DNA of 64,000 nt from Deinococcus ruber (GTDB lineage: Bacteria; Deinococcota; Deinococci; Deinococcales; Deinococcaceae): contig NZ_BMQL01000016.1 in assembly GCF_014648095.1 (NCBI RefSeq), positions 35,909-99,908 of the forward strand, read 5' to 3'. Positions 21,097-28,724 of the stretch are shown piece after piece (within the stretch, counting starts at the first letter, position 1; each line of letters begins with the position of its first letter). Under the pieces are notes generated by a model. That model had not been told where the DNA came from. It made no database searches and saw only the letters and a list, made by a program, of their open reading frames with translations. The position numbers and the translations under genes are program-made.

Positions 21097-21861
21097 ATGC
21101 CCGGTGCTTCAGTGCCTCACCTCGTGCTGGATGCCAACGCGACCACGCCCATCTATCTTCAGGTATCGCAGGAGTTGCAGCGCTGGCTGGCCTCCGACGC
21201 CGCGCAGGCGGGAACAGCCCTTCCCAGTGAGCGCGATCTGGCAACGCACCTCGGCGTGTCACGGGTCACGGTGCGGCAGGCGCTGGCCCTCCTGACCACC
21301 CAGGGTCTGCTGGAGCGGCGGCAGGGGAGCGGCACCTTTATTCTGCCCCGCCGTATCGAACACCCACTGGGCACCTTGCAGAGTTTCAGCGACGACATGC
21401 GGGCACGCGGCCTGACACCGGGCGCACGGATTCTGGATTTTGCACTGGCGCAGGCCACCCCCCAGGAGGCCATGACGCTGGGCCTGGGAGCCAGCAGCCG
21501 CGTCTACCGCATCCGCAGACTGCGAACCGCCGATGGTGCGCCGCTGGCGGTCGAGCGGAGCGTATTGCCTGAAGAGCGGGTGGGCGAACTGTCGCCGGAA
21601 GGCCTGACCGATTCGAGCCTGTACGCGCTGCTGCTGTCGCGCCGTCTGCTGCCGGTGCGGGCGCTGCGCCATCTGCGGGCTGTCAATGCCGACGCTGAGT
21701 ACGCTGCCCTGCTGGGCGTGCGCCTGGGTGCGGCCCTGCTCATGACCGAGCGGGTGTCGTGGAACGCGGGCGGCGTGCCTATCGAGATGGCGAGCGCACA
21801 TTACCGGGGCGACCGCTACGACTTCCTGATGGAACTGGTGCAGCCGGAAGCCGGCAGCTAA
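21097..21861 (+). CDS. GntR-family regulator with UTRA domain (HutC/NagR-like)
   Basis: 254 residues from ATG 21097. An N-terminal winged helix covers about 18-85 ([14 protein letters not shown], then [20 protein letters not shown]). A UTRA effector domain runs to the C-terminus with [20 protein letters not shown]. NagR and DasR of this subfamily sense GlcN-6-P or GlcNAc-6-P, so it probably controls the recycling genes just upstream in response to their product. An earlier ATG at 21031 with a nearby GGAG is possible, but the leaderless -10 signal 7 bases before 21097 favours the later start. Confidence 0.88.
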   Translation: MPGASVPHLVLDANATTPIYLQVSQELQRWLASDAAQAGTALPSERDLATHLGVSRVTVRQALALLTTQGLLERRQGSGTFILPRRIEHPLGTLQSFSDDMRARGLTPGARILDFALAQATPQEAMTLGLGASSRVYRIRRLRTADGAPLAVERSVLPEERVGELSPEGLTDSSLYALLLSRRLLPVRALRHLRAVNADAEYAALLGVRLGAALLMTERVSWNAGGVPIEMASAHYRGDRYDFLMELVQPEAGS

Positions 21862-22015
21862 AAAGCTCCCTGATCGCTGAGGTCTCCGGGCAAGGTTTTT
21901 ACCCCCAGAGCAAAGCAGGAAGTGAGGCCCTAAACCAAGCGCCTTCCCGCGGCAGCGAGGTCATCCTCGGCGTGCCAGCGTCTTCACATATCCTCACTGA
22001 AGCTTCATGGCGGGG

Positions 22016-22021
22016 TACAAT
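22016..22021 (+). promoter_or_regulatory. Possible -10 element upstream of the cytochrome gene
   Basis: TACAAT at 22016-22021 lies in the 276-base gap before the cytochrome c gene. A weak CTCACT sits 17 bases upstream. The resulting leader would be about 110 bases and ends in a strong SD. Nothing else is evident in this gap. Confidence 0.4.
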
Positions 22022-22137
22022 AGACGTCACGTCAGACACCCTCTGTGCTGCCCTCTTGCCCTGTTCTGACGCTCCTGAAGTTCAGGTATTCCGCCGCAGA
22101 TTCAGACTCGAAGTGCTGGAAGTTCGGAGGGCAGACG

Positions 22138-22851
22138 GTGAAAGCGAACCAGAAGACATGGGCGGGGCTGGCATTCGGTGGCCTGTTTGCAGTCATGACA
22201 ACAGGCCTGATTCTCTCTGCGAGCGTATCGGCGCAGGGCAACACCAGCGCAGCTCCGGCAGGCAGCATGCCAACTCTCGACCCCAGCAAACTGCCTGAGG
22301 GCGTGGCGAGCCGGGGCGCACGCACCTATCAGGCCACCTGCACCGGCTGTCACGGCGTGGTGGGGGCCAGCACCCAGGCGATGTTTCCACGGCTGGCCGG
22401 GCAGCACGCCACCTATCTGACCGAGCAACTTCTGATTCTGCGGGCGGGCATTCGCCCCAGCCAGATCATGAACCGGGTGGCCGCCAAACTGAGCGACCAG
22501 AATATTTCCGATCTGGCAGCGTATCTGAGCGCTCAGAAGGTCGGAGATGCCTGGACCGGGCAGAACGCGGCGCTGGCAGGCGAAGGAGCCAAGATTTTCG
22601 GCGGCGGCGCACCCGAACGCGGCGTGATCGCCTGCGCGGTCTGTCACGGCGGCCAGGGTCTTGGCGTCAACAGTCTGAGTATCGCCGTGGTGCGTCATCA
22701 GTCGCCCGGCTACGCCACCGACGTGATGCACGAGTTTCAGAAGCTGGGAACCACCGGAACGCCGCAGTCCACCGCCATGTACCTGGAGATGAAGCCGCTG
22801 AGCGACCACGAAATCGATGCGCTGTCGGCGTACCTCAGCACCATGCCCTAG
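22138..22851 (+). CDS. Dihaem c-type cytochrome (cytochrome c4-like)
   Basis: 237 residues from GTG 22138, with GGAGG at 22126-22130. A signal/anchor helix of about 15 residues is at 8-30. Two haem-binding sites are visible: CTGCH at 68-72 and CAVCH at 166-170. Met111 (in IMNRVAAKLSDQ) and Met218 (in EMKPLSDHE) are likely axial ligands, the spacing of class I cytochrome c4/c553 domains. It would carry electrons at the outer face of the membrane, for example to an oxidase. It stands alone; the downstream serine hydrolase is a separate unit. Confidence 0.92.
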   Translation: MKANQKTWAGLAFGGLFAVMTTGLILSASVSAQGNTSAAPAGSMPTLDPSKLPEGVASRGARTYQATCTGCHGVVGASTQAMFPRLAGQHATYLTEQLLILRAGIRPSQIMNRVAAKLSDQNISDLAAYLSAQKVGDAWTGQNAALAGEGAKIFGGGAPERGVIACAVCHGGQGLGVNSLSIAVVRHQSPGYATDVMHEFQKLGTTGTPQSTAMYLEMKPLSDHEIDALSAYLSTMP

Positions 22852-22979
22852 AGTACCGGACAAAAAATCCCCCTCTCGTGTTCGGGCAGGGGTTCCCGGC
22901 AAATGGGAAGACTGGAGGCATTGACGGAGCCGTTCCGGCAAGGCCGTAAATTCGGAGAACTGCCCCGGCAGGCTGGGTC

Positions 22980-22988
22980 TGGTACTGT
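22980..22988 (+). promoter_or_regulatory. Extended -10 for a leaderless short ORF
   Basis: TGGTACTGT has the hexamer TACTGT at 22983-22988, 7 bases before GTG 22996. The layout is the same as at the gntR-family gene. It would start transcription at the GTG of the leader ORF. Confidence 0.45.
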
Positions 22989-22995
22989 AGCTCCC

Positions 22996-23088
22996 GTGAC
23001 GGCTCTTTCTTGGTTCCCCGTGCAGGCGGCTGCGCTGGGGCACCGGGTCTGGTGGGAAGTTCGTTCCTGCCACCGGTGCCCGGCCTGA
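22996..23088 (+). CDS. 30-residue leader ORF overlapping the beta-lactamase-like gene
   Basis: GTG 22996 is placed 7 bases after an extended -10, as in leaderless genes. The frame encodes a Trp-rich peptide beginning MTALSWFPVQAAALG and ends at TGA 23086-23088, overlapping the next start as TGATG. The downstream gene has no SD. A frameshifted N-terminus of the downstream protein is less likely, because that protein begins with a normal signal peptide. Confidence 0.45.
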   Translation: MTALSWFPVQAAALGHRVWWEVRSCHRCPA

Positions 23089-24173
23089 TGTTCGGTACCC
23101 TTCTGCCAGCGCTGCTGACGGCTCAGCTCGCGGCTGGCTCCATGACCGCCAACGCGTCGATCTCGCTGACACCCGCCCCCTGCGGCCCTGCTCCGAGCAT
23201 CGCGGCCACATCGCTGCCGCTGCCTGCCGCCGTGTCGGGGCGGGTGCGTTTTTATGCCGCCCGCTACGATCCCCAGACCCTGGCTCCGCTCGGCGCGGTG
23301 GCCCTGGGCCGCGTCAATGAGGTGCAGCCGCTCGCCAGCACCTTCAAGCCGCTGGTGGTTCACGGCATGCTGGAAGACGTGGACGCCGGGCGCTTCACGC
23401 TGTCGTCTGTCTTTACCACCACCCCGGCCAACCGCAGCATCGAACGCTTTCCAGCGGGGAAAAATAGCCTGCTGACACTGGCAAAACGCGCCATCGTGCT
23501 GAGCGACAACACCGCTGCCGACCTGCTGATGCTGGCGTATGGACCACAACGGCTGGCCCGCAGCGTGCAGGCCCAGAGTCCGTGTACGTCGGTGCTGCTG
23601 ACCACCAAAGCGTGGTGGACGGCGCAGGCTGGGCTGGCGGCGGGTGTACTGGGCACCGATACGCTGGCAGGCGCTCAGCACTACGCCCAGCAGGGCTTTG
23701 AAGACCGCGTGCAGACGGCTCGCCAGCTGATCGCCGCGTCGGCAAACGTGGAAGCGCCAGCGCTGGAACGCGCACTCGACAGCTATTTTCACGGCCCGGC
23801 GTACACGCAGGCGCTCGAACTGGCGTTGCAGAACACCAGTACCGTCAATGCGTATGCCGATCTGATGGCCCGCACGCTGCCGGGCAACGACCTGCGGCCC
23901 GCCACGCGCCGGGTCTTCCGCGACATCATGGAGGGTGGCTGCTGCCGTCCGAAACAGCCTGCGCTGAAGACGACGTACTGGGCGGCCAAGGCGGGCAGCG
24001 GGTGGCGCATCCTGAATCTGGTCGGGTATGTAGAGACCGCAGACGGCACGCGGCTGGCCTATGCGTACTTCAACGATCAGAGCAACACCACCGACTCCGA
24101 ACAGATGGAGCTTCAGATTCCGTCGGTGGTGAAGTGGATACAGGCCAACCTGCTGACACTGGCGTCGCCGTAA
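23088..24173 (+). CDS. Exported class A beta-lactamase-like serine hydrolase
   Basis: 361 residues from ATG 23088. A signal peptide (FGTLLPALLTAQLAAGS) is followed by the three motifs of the class A/penicillin-recognising fold: STFK at 84-87, SDN at 139-141 and KAGS at 301-304 in place of KTG. I could not identify a clear ExxxN deacylation segment. It may be a beta-lactamase or a cell-wall peptidase-like enzyme; resistance activity should not be assumed. It starts by TGATG overlap with a short leader ORF. Confidence 0.8.
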   Translation: MFGTLLPALLTAQLAAGSMTANASISLTPAPCGPAPSIAATSLPLPAAVSGRVRFYAARYDPQTLAPLGAVALGRVNEVQPLASTFKPLVVHGMLEDVDAGRFTLSSVFTTTPANRSIERFPAGKNSLLTLAKRAIVLSDNTAADLLMLAYGPQRLARSVQAQSPCTSVLLTTKAWWTAQAGLAAGVLGTDTLAGAQHYAQQGFEDRVQTARQLIAASANVEAPALERALDSYFHGPAYTQALELALQNTSTVNAYADLMARTLPGNDLRPATRRVFRDIMEGGCCRPKQPALKTTYWAAKAGSGWRILNLVGYVETADGTRLAYAYFNDQSNTTDSEQMELQIPSVVKWIQANLLTLASP

Positions 24174-24226
24174 AGCAGGGTTGGAACAGGAAATCGGCAC
24201 GCCAGCGGCAGCGCTCCTGAAGGTGC

Positions 24227-24751
24227 TTACTGCGGTTCGTCTTTTTGCAGATTGAGACCGGGCGCGTCGCTGGGGCTGTCACTGCCGCTGGCGTGCTGAT
24301 CGGGCCTGCCTTCGCCGTTCAGGTCGCGTTGCAGGCGGCTGTATTCCTCGGTGCTGATCTCGCCCCGTGCGTAGCGTTCGCGGGCGATATCGAGGGCACG
24401 GTCTCCAAAGAGGCGTTCTCTGCCGCGCTGGAGCGTGTCTTTCAGGTCGGCAGCCATCTGTTCAGGCGTTCTTGTGTTGCCGCCCGCACCTGGATTGCCG
24501 GGGCTGAAAGGCCGGGGGCCGCCGCCCATGCGCTGCATCATCCATGCGCGGCGGCGCATCTTGAGCAGCAGCACTCCGCCGATGACGGCTGCCACGACCA
24601 GAAAGCCACCGCCGAAGCCGTGTTCCTGTGGGCCGTCGTAGCCGTAGCCATACGGAGCGGGCTGAGACTGGAGCGGGTACGTTCCCTGAATCTGTGGAAC
24701 CTGAACGAGCGGTTGTGCCGAAGATGAGGCGTTGTTGATGATGACATCCAT
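24227..24751 (-). CDS. SHOCT-domain membrane protein
   Basis: 174 residues from ATG 24751, with AAGGAG 7 bases upstream. A Gln/Pro/Tyr-rich N-terminus leads into one membrane helix (GGGFLVVAAVIGGVLLL), followed by basic MRRRAW. A linker precedes a C-terminal SHOCT segment (IARERYARGEISTEEYSRLQRDL, described here by its LARG-like turn and EEY). SHOCT is a short oligomerisation domain found at protein ends. The C-terminal tail is Asp/Ser-rich. It lies downstream of the flavin reductase gene on the same strand; function unknown. Confidence 0.75.
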   Translation of the reverse strand: MDVIINNASSSAQPLVQVPQIQGTYPLQSQPAPYGYGYDGPQEHGFGGGFLVVAAVIGGVLLLKMRRRAWMMQRMGGGPRPFSPGNPGAGGNTRTPEQMAADLKDTLQRGRERLFGDRALDIARERYARGEISTEEYSRLQRDLNGEGRPDQHASGSDSPSDAPGLNLQKDEPQ

Positions 24752-24921
24752 GTGAAAGCTCCTTGGAGCGGGGGCGCTGTGGCCTTCCCGCATGCCCAGA
24801 AGCTATCGCTGCCCCCGTGAAGTGCGCGGGGAGCACGTGTGAAGCAGACGTGAACGAACATGGCCCTGCCACAGAGGACAGAGCCACAGAACAGCAGGCC
24901 TTGTGGTGTGCGGTCTGCGCG

Positions 24922-26382
24922 TCAGGAAGTGTGCGGCTGCCCCCCGATTTTGAGCGGCTGGCCGGAGAACAGGTTGTTGAGCGATTCGGTCAGGGTGGGG
25001 TGTGAAAACACCGCTTCCCGCAGGGTGCTGGCACTGACGCCGCCCATCATCGCCATCTGGAGCACCGACAGCAGTTCGCCGCCCTCGACGCCCAACACCG
25101 TGCCGCCCAGCAGCAGATCGGTGGCGTCGTCTACCACGGCCCGCATCAGGCCGCGTGTTTCGCCCAGTTCGATGGCGCGGGCCACGTAGCTCATGGGCAT
25201 GGAATACACGCGGGTCGGCCTGTCCAGCTTGCGTGCAGCGCCTTCGTCCAGCCCGATGCGCCCCAGTTGCGGGTCGGTAAAGACGGTGTAGGGCACCAGG
25301 CGGTTTCTGGTGGTGCGCTCACCGTTCGACAGGAGCTGATCGCGCACGATGCGGAAATCGTCGTAGGAAATGTGCGTGAAAGCTGGCCCGCCTTTCACGT
25401 CACCCAGCGCATAGATGCCCTCGACATTGGTATGCAGCGTGTCATCGACCTGAATAAAGCCGTGTGCGTCGGCCTCGATTCCCGCTGCCGACAGGTTCAG
25501 CGCTGCCGTGTTGGGCGTGCGTCCGACGGCCACCAGCAGATGAGAGCCGACAAGCTGCTGCTCCTGTGGCCCCTTCACGCTCAGGGTGATGCCGCTGTCG
25601 TCACGCGTCGCCGCCGTCACCTCGGTCTGCATCAGAAAGCGCACGCCGTCGGCCTCCAGTGCTTCCTGTAGGGCCGCCGCCACGTCTGCGTCTTCCCGCG
25701 CTGCCAGCCGGGGGCCACGTTCCAGCACGGTCACGGCGCTGCCCAGCCGGGCAAACAGTTGCGCGAACTCCAGCCCGATAAAGCCGCCGCCCTGAATCAT
25801 CAGATGAGACGGCACCTCCTGCACTTCCATGATGCTGGTCGAATCGAGTGCGCCCACACGGTCCAGCCCCGGCACGGTGGCCCGGCTGGGGCTGGCACCG
25901 GTATTGATAAAGATCTTGGGCGCGGTGATGTGGCGGGTGCCGCCCTCCGTCAGTTCGACCTGAAGGGTATGAGACGCGGTGAACTGGGCCTCGCCGCGAA
26001 TCAGTTCGACGCCTGCGGCCAGAACCGACGACGTGCTGCCGTTCCTGAACGAATCGACCACCGCCTGCTTGCGGGCCACCACACGCGGCATATCGACCCT
26101 GACCTTTCCGACCTCCAGACCGTACTCGTGGGCGCGGCGGGCCAGATGCGCCACTTTCGCGCTGGCGATCAGGGTCTTGGTGGGCGTGCAGCCCTCGTTG
26201 ACACATGTGCCGCCCACATGGACGCGCTCGACCAGTGCCACGCGCCAGCCCGCCTTCGACAGTTCACCTGCCAGTGGCCCGCCCGCCTGCCCCGAACCGA
26301 TCACCACGGCATCGAAGCTCTGCGGCGCAGCAGCAGCAGATGGTGTAGACGACTCGGAAGGCCCAGTTGTGGATGTGGTCAT
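24922..26382 (-). CDS. Flavin-dependent disulfide reductase, mercuric reductase/lipoamide dehydrogenase-like
   Basis: About 486 residues from ATG 26382. The FAD-binding VIGSGQAGG is near the start, the redox-active disulfide is GGTCVNEGC (Cys60/Cys65), the NAD-binding GGGFIGLEFAQ follows, and VGRTPNT and YALGDVKGG close the FAD site. The C-terminal dimer region carries FSHPTLTESLN with the catalytic His. MerA-specific C-terminal Cys pairs are absent, so mercury reduction is unlikely; the RclA-like or general disulfide reductase group fits. An ATG three codons earlier exists, but TACCAT lies 7 bases before ATG 26382, as in leaderless genes. Confidence 0.85.
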   Translation of the reverse strand: MTTSTTGPSESSTPSAAAAPQSFDAVVIGSGQAGGPLAGELSKAGWRVALVERVHVGGTCVNEGCTPTKTLIASAKVAHLARRAHEYGLEVGKVRVDMPRVVARKQAVVDSFRNGSTSSVLAAGVELIRGEAQFTASHTLQVELTEGGTRHITAPKIFINTGASPSRATVPGLDRVGALDSTSIMEVQEVPSHLMIQGGGFIGLEFAQLFARLGSAVTVLERGPRLAAREDADVAAALQEALEADGVRFLMQTEVTAATRDDSGITLSVKGPQEQQLVGSHLLVAVGRTPNTAALNLSAAGIEADAHGFIQVDDTLHTNVEGIYALGDVKGGPAFTHISYDDFRIVRDQLLSNGERTTRNRLVPYTVFTDPQLGRIGLDEGAARKLDRPTRVYSMPMSYVARAIELGETRGLMRAVVDDATDLLLGGTVLGVEGGELLSVLQMAMMGGVSASTLREAVFSHPTLTESLNNLFSGQPLKIGGQPHTS

Positions 26383-26389
26383 GGCCCTC

Positions 26390-26395
26390 ATGGTA
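26390..26395 (-). promoter_or_regulatory. -10-like TACCAT before the flavin reductase
   Basis: On the minus strand TACCAT ends 7 bases before ATG 26382, with no SD in front of that start. It is one of several TANNNT elements at this exact distance in the window. Confidence 0.4.
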
Positions 26396-26462
26396 CGCCG
26401 CCGCCCGGCTCGTCACGTCAGGCACCGCACCGTTTCATGCCGCCCGTCTCGGTGGCCTGCTG

Positions 26463-27308
26463 TCAGCTCCCCGGCGCTGTTTTCGTGTTGGATGCCCGCC
26501 TGTTCTTCAGCAGACCAAACAGCGACGTGCTGCCAAGGCTCACGCCCGACAGACTGAGATTGGCACTGCCTTTCGGCGTCTTGGGCGCAATCGGCTCGGC
26601 CTTGAGAATCTTGACGCCGTGTTCGCTGTGATGAACAGCGATGTCGCGGGCCGTCTTACCCAGATCGATGAACCACGCGGGCTTCTTGTCGGGGCCGACC
26701 ATTCTTTCCGGTACGCGCTGAGGTGTGTGGCCGTGTACCGAGCCGATCAGATCTTCGCGCAGTTCATACAGGTTCGAAGTGCCGCCGGGTCTGTCCCACA
26801 GCAGCAGATCGACGCCCGTGGCAATCAGCTGCTCTTCGGTAATGGGCCGCTGCATGACGTGGGGGCGGGTGGCGTGGCTGTACAACCAGCGGTCGCGAAT
26901 AAACCAGCGTTTGGCATGCCCGCGCAGCCACTCGGCGTCGTCCAGCAGCGCCTTTTTCGAGCGGTAGCTGTCGAGTGTTCCCTGGCCGCCGTTCTTCATC
27001 CAGCGTCGCCATTCGTCGGTGTCGCGGGGCCGGGCATCGGGTGCGTGCCGCTGACCGGGCGGCCCGAACAGCGCATTGATCATCAGTTCTTCGTGGTTGC
27101 CAGCCAGTACCTGAAGACCGAATTCGGCATGAATCTGACGGATATCGCGCAGAATCTGGGCAGTTCCGTTGCCCTCGTCGATCATGTCGCCCAGCAGCAC
27201 CACAAAGTGGTCGCGGGGTGGGGCATACTCCAGGGCCAACAGAAGACGCTCATATCTTCCGTTCAGATCGGGTATCGCGACGGTAGGACGACGGTCGTGG
27301 AGTTCCAT
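26463..27308 (-). CDS. Metallophosphoesterase of the PPP/Ap4A-hydrolase type
   Basis: 281 residues. The metal-binding order of PPP phosphatases is seen: PDLNGRYERL near residue 13, GDMIDEGNG near 40, then GNHEELM near 70. In the first motif the usual GDxHG is replaced, with Asn where the metal-binding His normally sits. The remaining Asp, Asn and His ligands look intact, and downstream His residues (SHATRP, VHGHTPQ) are present. It could be a protein phosphatase or a dinucleotide polyphosphate hydrolase. No SD; a TAGAGT element lies 7 bases before the ATG. Confidence 0.8.
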   Translation of the reverse strand: MELHDRRPTVAIPDLNGRYERLLLALEYAPPRDHFVVLLGDMIDEGNGTAQILRDIRQIHAEFGLQVLAGNHEELMINALFGPPGQRHAPDARPRDTDEWRRWMKNGGQGTLDSYRSKKALLDDAEWLRGHAKRWFIRDRWLYSHATRPHVMQRPITEEQLIATGVDLLLWDRPGGTSNLYELREDLIGSVHGHTPQRVPERMVGPDKKPAWFIDLGKTARDIAVHHSEHGVKILKAEPIAPKTPKGSANLSLSGVSLGSTSLFGLLKNRRASNTKTAPGS

Positions 27309-27315
27309 TTCAGCA

Positions 27316-27321
27316 ACTCTA
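27316..27321 (-). promoter_or_regulatory. -10-like TAGAGT before the metallophosphoesterase
   Basis: Minus-strand TAGAGT ends 7 bases before ATG 27308. No SD is visible, so a leaderless transcript is likely. Confidence 0.4.
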
Positions 27322-27409
27322 GATGAAGCCCTGGCCGCGCTGCCGTGCCTTTTCGGTCATTTTGGCAGTGCAGTGTGGAAAATATCGGGTAGAGCAGACA
27401 CTCGGGTGT

Positions 27410-27613
27410 TCAGGAAGAGCGGCGCGTCTGGGATTCCTGTCCGGCATAGCGGTCTTGCAGCTGCGCCAGCCGTACACGGGCTTCCTCGACTGTCAGCAGC
27501 AGGGCGGCCCGTTGACTGCCCCGGCTGCGCTCCAGCTGCCGTGTCAGGCGCTGAACACGGCTATACGCAGACAGAATGCTGAGAGCCAGCAGCGAACGCT
27601 TCACAGGCGGCAC
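27410..27613 (-). CDS. Small basic hypothetical protein
   Basis: 67 codons from GTG 27613. The sequence is rich in Leu, Arg and Gln with a likely coiled-coil (VQRLTRQLERSRG, then VEEARVRLAQLQDRY). Codon choice resembles neighbouring genes, with mostly G or C in third position, which is the main reason to list it. There is no SD and no ATG, and I recognise no family. It may be spurious. Confidence 0.35.
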   Translation of the reverse strand: MPPVKRSLLALSILSAYSRVQRLTRQLERSRGSQRAALLLTVEEARVRLAQLQDRYAGQESQTRRSS

Positions 27614-28213
27614 CGACCAACGTCAGATTGCAGAGACATGCACCAAGTGTAGTAGTAGCGCCGTTTCATTGTCAGGTCATCTGTCGCAAAAACTCTATCA
27701 GGTTTTTTTAGAAATGGACTGTTCTCAGAGTGCAGAACGTGGGCGACAGGGAAAAGAGAAGCTTACATAGTGCGCCGATACACCAAGCACCGTGCTACGC
27801 GCCTTTTTAAGCGTTCGTTGACTGCACCACGAGAACGTTACTTTTTCAACACTTTCTCAATAATTCTTGTGTTGTCACAACAGCCTTGTCTCGATAACAA
27901 CCCTGCTGGCTTACATGTGGGATTTTCTGGGTCATTCAAACGAAAGCGGCGCTACACTCACCCGCACATGTTTGAGTAGTTCTTTCACAGCTCTGAAGTC
28001 TCTGAAAAGAGTGATAAGGACAGAAGACGTCCTGGTCAGAGTGGCGGGAGGAGCCAACCGCGCCTGTTCACGACGACAGGGACGGAGCAGTTTTTATACA
28101 GTTTCGCGGGAGCAACACAGAGCAGTTTTGAGCAGTGGCAGGACAGATGAACCCCGGAGCGGTGGCGTATAACCCGGCACCGCACTACGCGGCAGCAGGA
28201 ATCGGAGTAACGA
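27614..28213. other. A/T-rich intergenic region before a hypothetical gene
   Basis: 600 bases with visibly lower G+C than the surroundings and no supported gene. It contains a run of T at about 27703-27709, the 13-base palindrome TGTTGTCACAACA at 27870-27882, and TATACA at 28095-28100, which could be a -10 for the gene at 28214. Short ORFs here have poor codon use and I do not support them. It could be a remnant of acquired DNA or a regulatory region. Confidence 0.45.
27870..27882. promoter_or_regulatory. Operator-like palindrome TGTTGTCACAACA
   Basis: A perfect dyad of two 5-base arms around TCA inside an A/T-rich intergenic region. No regulator can be assigned. Confidence 0.35.
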
Positions 28214-28651
28214 ATGCAGATGAATCGGCAGGTGCTGGCAACAGGAACTGGAATAGCGCTGGTAACGGGCGCGATCAACAAAACGCAGTCCAACGACGCC
28301 GGACTGCTCAGCACGCCTGCGATCTGGCTGCACGTGGTCGGAAAGGCGGCGCTGCTGTATGGTCTGGAGTTTCACTGGCGCAGAGAAGGCCGAGAACGTC
28401 ATTTTCTGCTCGACGTGTACCGTGAAGTGACGACGCGCGAACTTCAGGTGTTGAGCAAGACCACCTTCGAGGCGCTGGAAAACGAATTTGCGCTGGAAGG
28501 CATGCCCGTTCACGGCCCCAACGAGCGCCGCCTGATCGATGTGGGCGTCGTGGTGATGACGCCGAACGCCAGCGAGACGCTGAGGATGAAATTTACCCGC
28601 AGCACCGAGAGCGCGGAACTGCTGGTGATGCCGCTCGCGACCAGACGCTGA
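28214..28651 (+). CDS. Hypothetical protein
   Basis: 145 residues from ATG 28214, with GGAG 6 bases upstream (28204-28207). The N-terminal third is hydrophobic and small-residue rich (ATGTGIALVTGAINK, then WLHVVGKAALLYGLEF), but I would not call a membrane helix. The rest is a mixed alpha/beta sequence (HFLLDVYREVTTRELQVLSKTTFEALENE). I do not recognise a family. It follows a 600-base A/T-rich gap and precedes a GGDEF protein on the same strand, from which it is separated by a separate promoter-like element. Confidence 0.65.
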   Translation: MQMNRQVLATGTGIALVTGAINKTQSNDAGLLSTPAIWLHVVGKAALLYGLEFHWRREGRERHFLLDVYREVTTRELQVLSKTTFEALENEFALEGMPVHGPNERRLIDVGVVVMTPNASETLRMKFTRSTESAELLVMPLATRR

Positions 28652-28712
28652 GCAGTTCGTTCAGGACTGAAGCATTTGCGCCACTCGCTCATTTGACCTC
28701 AGTGTCCTGTTC

Positions 28713-28718
28713 TACACT
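28713..28718 (+). promoter_or_regulatory. -10-like TACACT before the GAF-GGDEF gene
   Basis: TACACT ends 6 bases before ATG 28725. TTGACC at 28693-28698 could be a -35, although the 14-base spacer is short. No SD is present. Confidence 0.45.
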
Positions 28719-28724
28719 CCAGCC

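Noticed and set aside
27770..27979. 69-codon plus-strand ORF in the A/T-rich gap
   Set aside because: Codon use is unlike the neighbours, it starts with GTG without an SD, and it has no recognisable features.
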